Origin: Eledone cirrhosa
Lineage: Eukaryota > Mollusca > Cephalopoda > Octopoda > Eledonidae
Assembly (NCBI GenBank): GCA_964016885.1
Contig: OZ024749.1
Coordinates: 27,153,875-27,217,874, forward strand
Length of the DNA stretch: 64,000 nt
Reading direction: 5' to 3'
The notes under the pieces were generated by a model, which did not search any database, was not told where the DNA came from, and saw only the letters and a list, made by a program, of their open reading frames with translations. Below are positions 55,701 through 61,700 of the stretch, one piece after another. A program made the translations under genes and the position numbers. Each line of letters begins with the position of its first letter. Position 1 is the first letter of the stretch.

Positions 55701-58700
55701 GTAGTTCTAAATCTAATATTATGCAGTTCTAAATCTAATATTGTGTAGTTCTAAAGCTAATATTATGTAGTTCTAAATCTAATACTGTGTAGTTCTAAAG
55801 CTAATATTATGTAGTTCTAAATCTAATATTATGTAGTTCTAAAGTTAATATTATGTAGTTCTAAATCTAATATTATGTAGTTCTAAATCTAATATTATGT
55901 AGTTCTAAATCTAATATTGTGTAGTTCTAAATCTAATATTATGTAGTTCTAAATCTAATATTGTGTAGTTCTAAATCTAATATTATGTAGTTCTAAATCA
56001 AAATATTGTGTAGTTCTAAATCTAATATTGTGTAGTTCTAAATCTAATATTATGAGGTTCTAAATCTAATACTGTGTAGTTCTATATCTAATATTATGTA
56101 GTTCTAAATCTAATATTATGTAGTTCTAAATCTAATATTATGTAGTTCTAAATCTAATATTGTGTAGTTCTAAATCTAATATTGTGTAGTTCAAAATCTA
56201 ATATTATGTAGTTCTAAATCTAATATTATGTAGTTCTAAATCTAATATTGTGTAGTTCTAAATCTAATACTGTGTAGTTCTAAAGCTAATATTATGTAGT
56301 TCTAAATCTAATATTATGTAGTTCTAAATCTAATATTATGTAGTTCTAAATCTAATATTGTGCAGTTCTAAATCTAATATTATGTAGTTCTAAATCTAAT
56401 ATTGTGTAGTTCTAAATCTAATATTGTGTAGTTCTAAATCTAATATTATGTAGTTCTAAATCTAATATTATGTAGTTCTAAATCTAATACTGTGTAGTTC
56501 TAAAGCTAATATTATGTAGTTCTAAATCTAATATTGTGTAGTTCTAAATCTAATATTGTGTAGTTCTAAATCTAATATTATGTAGTTCTAAATCTAATAT
56601 TATGTAGTTCTAAATCTAATACTGTGTAGTTCTAAAGCTAATATTATGTAGTTCTAAATCTAATATTGTGTAGTTCTAAATCTAATATTGTGTAGTTCTA
56701 AATCTAATACTGTGTAGTTCTAAATCTAATATTGTGTAGTTCTAAATCTAATATTATGAGGTTCTAAATCTAATATTGTGTAGTTCTAAATCTAATATTA
56801 TGAGGTTCTAAATCTAATACTGTGTAGTTCTAAATCTAATATTGTGTAGTTCTAAATCTAATATTATGAGGTTCTAAATCTAATATTATGAGGTTCTAAA
56901 TCTAATATTGTGTAGTTCTAAATCTAATATTATGAGGTTCTAAATCTAATATTGTGTAGTTCTAAATCTAATATTATGAGGTTCTAAATCTAATACTGTG
57001 TAGTTCTAAATCTAATATTATGTAGTTCTAAATCTAATATTATGAGGTTCTAAATCTAATATTGTGTAGTTCTAAATCTAATATTATGAGGTTCTAAATC
57101 TAATACTGTGTAGTTCTAAATCTAATATTGTGTAGTTCTAAATCTAATATTATGAGGTTCTAAATCTAATATTATGTAGTTCTAAATCTAATATTGTGTA
57201 GTTCTAAATCTAATATTGTGTAGTTCTAAATCTAATATTATGTAGTTCTAAATCTAATATTGTGTAGTTCTAAATCTAATATTATGAGGTTCTAAATCTA
57301 ACTGTATTTCTAAATCTAATATTGTGTAGTTCTAAATCTGTGTGTGGTTCTAAATTTAATTGTGTGTGGTTCTAAATCAATAAAATAGATACCAGTGACA
57401 AATTGGCGTTGATTTAACTGTCTGAAACCACTCCTGTTTCTATTATAGAAAACTGTTTTGAAGGGTTTACAAGGTGGTGCTGAAAGGTTCCTGTCTTTAT
57501 TGCTGCTACAGAAGCCTGGTTGGAGGCCTACCCTTCTGAGTTCTTTTTACAGGGCTTAGAAAAACTAAAGGATCACTGCAATAAGTGTGAGAATCTGAGA
57601 GGGGAATATGTTGAATAAAATCATAATTAACTGATCCTCCTGTATTTTCCAATGCCAGGAACTTTTCAGTAACCCCCTCATATATAATATTTATCTGAAA
57701 ATACGCTTTAGGGAATTGGTCACAGGGTTATTTACTTTGGTAAACGCCACTGCAGGTCAACCACTAATTAAATTCGATACAGATATAATAAGGTTAACAA
57801 ACTTACTCGTGAGTGAACTGACCGAGAGCCGGTCGCCAAATAATCAGCATGGTAAATTAAATGTTATTGAGACACGAGTAACATAATAATGATGTCAACA
57901 GCAGAAATTAGAGATGAAATGTATGTTTATTTTTGTTGTAGCACAAATAATGTTGGTTAACTTGTATGGTTGAAGATACACATAAAAATGAGGTTACAAA
58001 AGGGAATGTGTCATTGCGCCGGAAAGTCGGCAGGTTAAGGTGCAAAATCTCACCGTCACATGTACGTGTTGCTGGTTCGAAGTCCCAGGTGGGAGAGAGA
58101 GATTTTCTTCAAATCTTCGCGGGTAAATTTCTCTCTCAGGACGCGTAGGGATACATCCTCTTCTGCTGGCACTGATTGGCTGAGCTGAGCCAAATCACGC
58201 ACAGAGAATGCATGTGAGCCTGCGGAATGTAGGTCACTACAACGCCATCATAAATTGATTTATGAACCTTTGTTAAGTTATGCTCCAAACACCAGCTTAA
58301 TAATTATATTACTAAATCCCTCCAAATTCTTGATTAATTAAAAGATTATCTAAAAATTACAAGCAATGTCTTTCATTAGAAATATGGTAAGAAAAGGGTT
58401 GATGGTCCTATAAAGTGTCCTAGATGGGAATGGAATTGTAATAAAAAGACTAAGATTGTAAATACAATAATTGTTTCTACTTTTGGCACAAGGCCAGCAA
58501 TTATCCCAGTTTATTACTGGCACTTTATTTTATCAACCCTGTGAGGATGAAAGGCAAAGTTAACCTCGGCGGGATTTGAACTCAGACCGTAAAGGGGCGT
58601 AACTCTATGCTACAAAGCATGGCATCCGACCCTCTACCGATACTGCCAATCCACTACCAAAAGCTTGGCAGTATTGGTAGAAAGTCGGATGCCATGTTTT

Positions 58701-61700
58701 GCAGCATAGAATTAAGCCCTTTATGATCTGAGATCAAATCCCGCCGAGGTTAACTTTGCCTTTCATCCTTATGGGGTCGATAAAATATAGCACCAGTAAT
58801 GCACTGGGGTAATTGCCGGCCTTGTACCAAAAGTAGAAACAATTACTCTCCACTAGTAGCCACAAAATTAACTAAATTTTTTGAGGTAGACAAGAACAAA
58901 AGGAAGGCAACCCATCAAAGATACGTGTAACTACAAAGAAATATAACTGCCCAGGGTAGACATGGACTCTGTTAACCACAGAGAAGGCAACTCATCTAGG
59001 AGAGCAATCATTCCAAATAAATAAGACTGCTCAAGATAGAACCAGGATACCATAAGCTTTAGAGAAGGCAATTCATCTAGAAGAGTAGTTACTCTGAAAT
59101 AAAACTGATACAGAGTAGAGGATACTTGTCCAGACAGCATGATAAAATGCACCCAGTCCATGTAAAGTAGTTGGTAATAAGAAGCCAGAAAAATGTTGCC
59201 AACAAAACCATGACTAGTATAACATTCAGTGTTAGCCCTTTAGCATTTAAACTGGCTGTATCCAGTTAGAATTCTCTCAACTCTTTCTGTTCAAACTGGC
59301 CACACATATTGATGTTAAGGTATTGTTCTCAAAATAAATAATATCAAAATCTCATAGATTCGATATTATGTAAGATATTATATGATATAAAGCCTTTACC
59401 ATGAAAATATAATAGTAAATATAGAGTAATCTATATAACTAAAACAGAGAATGTCTGTCTGTCTGATTCCCTAAAACTCGAGAACCACCGAACCGATTGT
59501 TTTCAAACTTTACACATGTAATACTTATGGTCCTGTGAGTGTTTTGAGAAAAAATATTTCAAATTTTCAATGCCTTAGGGACTGCATTAGGCGATTTAGC
59601 GATCTATCTCTATAATTCTTAGTCTTTCTTTTTAGATAGATACATAGATATAACGTTGCGCCCTTATATCTGTCTGTATGTCTGGCTGTCTGCATTACGA
59701 CATTATGATGTCGCTATCTGTGTGTGTGTGTATATATGTATATATAGTGTGTGTATATATATATATAGTGTGTAACGTTTGTAACGTTTTTCAAAATATT
59801 TACTTCTGCGCTCACAGATTGATTTTTTTAGTTTCAGAAGATCTCAGGGTGAAAGCAGCGATTCTTTGCTTAAACTTTAATCTGTTATTTTAATATATAT
59901 ATAATTATATATTCGTGTACAGATATTTTTGCATACACAATAACAAAATATAAACAAACGTATTTATTTCACGAGGCTCAATAAGGATAAATATATAACA
60001 AATATAAAAGAAGCCTAGAGCAAATCCCGAGCAACGCCGAGCCATTCTGCTAGTGTAAATACTAAAGGGTTAAATATAATTGTGTACGCAGGGTCAACAT
60101 TAATGATGTTAGTGCCACGCACTGTAGTGGTGTGGCTAGCCTAGCTAAGTGTGAGAACCCTTGATCATCATCAAGTGATCACATACTACCACTCACGTAC
60201 AGTGAGCTATTACGAGAAGATGACCCAACCACCAAGGGACTGCCTTTTCTGCAAAGTAACCCAGTTCAGAACTGTCACACTTAATGATGGCACACTGAAA
60301 GGTAGATCAGGAAAAATTGTGGAAATGCTTGAGAAGAGATGAGTAGATGAGTGCTGCGTGCAAGAAGTGAGATGGAGGGATGCATCAGCCAAACAGTTTA
60401 GATACAAGCTCTTCTGGATAGGAAATGATAATGGCATAGGTGGATGAGATATTCTACTAGCCGAGAAGGGGATAGATAAGGTTATTGAGATAGAATAAAT
60501 GACAGAATTATCAAGCTCAAAATAGTCATAGGTGATAGAATGACATAAATCTTTCTTTAAACATATTTAACATCTCGCTGTTTAAGGGTCAGTCCACCTT
60601 GTGGTCCCAACGGAGGACAGAATGGAGAAGACATTGCCCTGAAGGATGGCGAGGGAGACAAACCACTCAGTAGCCAACTCCACCCCAATAGCAGTGAGTA
60701 GGGATATGGTCGGGGGGTGAGTGCAACAACACCAGCAGTCTCCACTGTCACAGGTTCAACCATTAACCTATCAAAGAACACCGATACTTTGACAGTTTGC
60801 CTTCTTCAGCCTAACTATCTACCAGATGATGGAATTCTATCTACCAGCTGCAACACTACTGCCACCCTGATGGAATAACAGATCTGTCAACTCTCCCCAT
60901 TCTACAGGGAGACCTCCCAACCACTTAGGGGTGAGTGAGAGATGTCTTCTCTTGTGAAAATGGGTATAGTTTTCATTATGTAAAATCTCCCCATTTTGCC
61001 TCAATTCTCCCCGTTTTGGGGCCCTTTTTTTCATGGCACTCCCTGTTTTGGTTTTTAGAGATTGGCAGGTCTCAAATAATTACTACTACCAGGTGATGCT
61101 TGTGAGGGTGCTTGGTTGTTCCAGTGCCTTAGCCTCGCTATTACCCGTGGTGACACTTCCAATGTGTTATCTAGTCTGTCCCGAGCTCCGAAGCTCAACA
61201 GGCCAGTGCTTATCCCAATTTCCATGGCGTGAAGCCACTGAGAGTAGAAAACTCCTCCTGGACATGACGCCAGTCAATTGCAGGGTTAAACCCCCAGCTA
61301 TTGCTGGTACTCATTTTCAGCTGAGTATTCTGGAGCAACGTGAAATGAAATGTTTTGCTCAAGAACACAACACACAACCCAGTTCAGGAATCGAACCCAC
61401 AACATTACGATCGTAAGTCCAACATCCTTACCACTATGTCACGTATGTTGGCCTGCCTCAAAAATTATTCAAGGGAGGCTCCGGTAATGCTTGTGACGTG
61501 TGACCGATTGGCATACATTAATGTGTGGATTGGCAGTATCGGTAGAGGGTCGGACGCCATGCTTTGATGCATAGAGTTACGGCCCTTTATGATCTGAGTT
61601 CAAATCACGCCGAGGCTAACTTTGCCTTTCATCCTTACGGGGTCGATAAAATAAAGTATCAATAATGCACTGGGTAATTGCTGGCCTTGTGCCAAAAGTA

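Noticed and set aside
55325..57370. CRISPR-like regular repeat
   Set aside because: Units are contiguous with no unique spacers, in a eukaryotic intron; it is a satellite.
61525..61620. True tRNA gene
   Set aside because: A- and B-box-like motifs are present, but the sequence continues into the SINE body found at many sites and has no cloverleaf 3' half.
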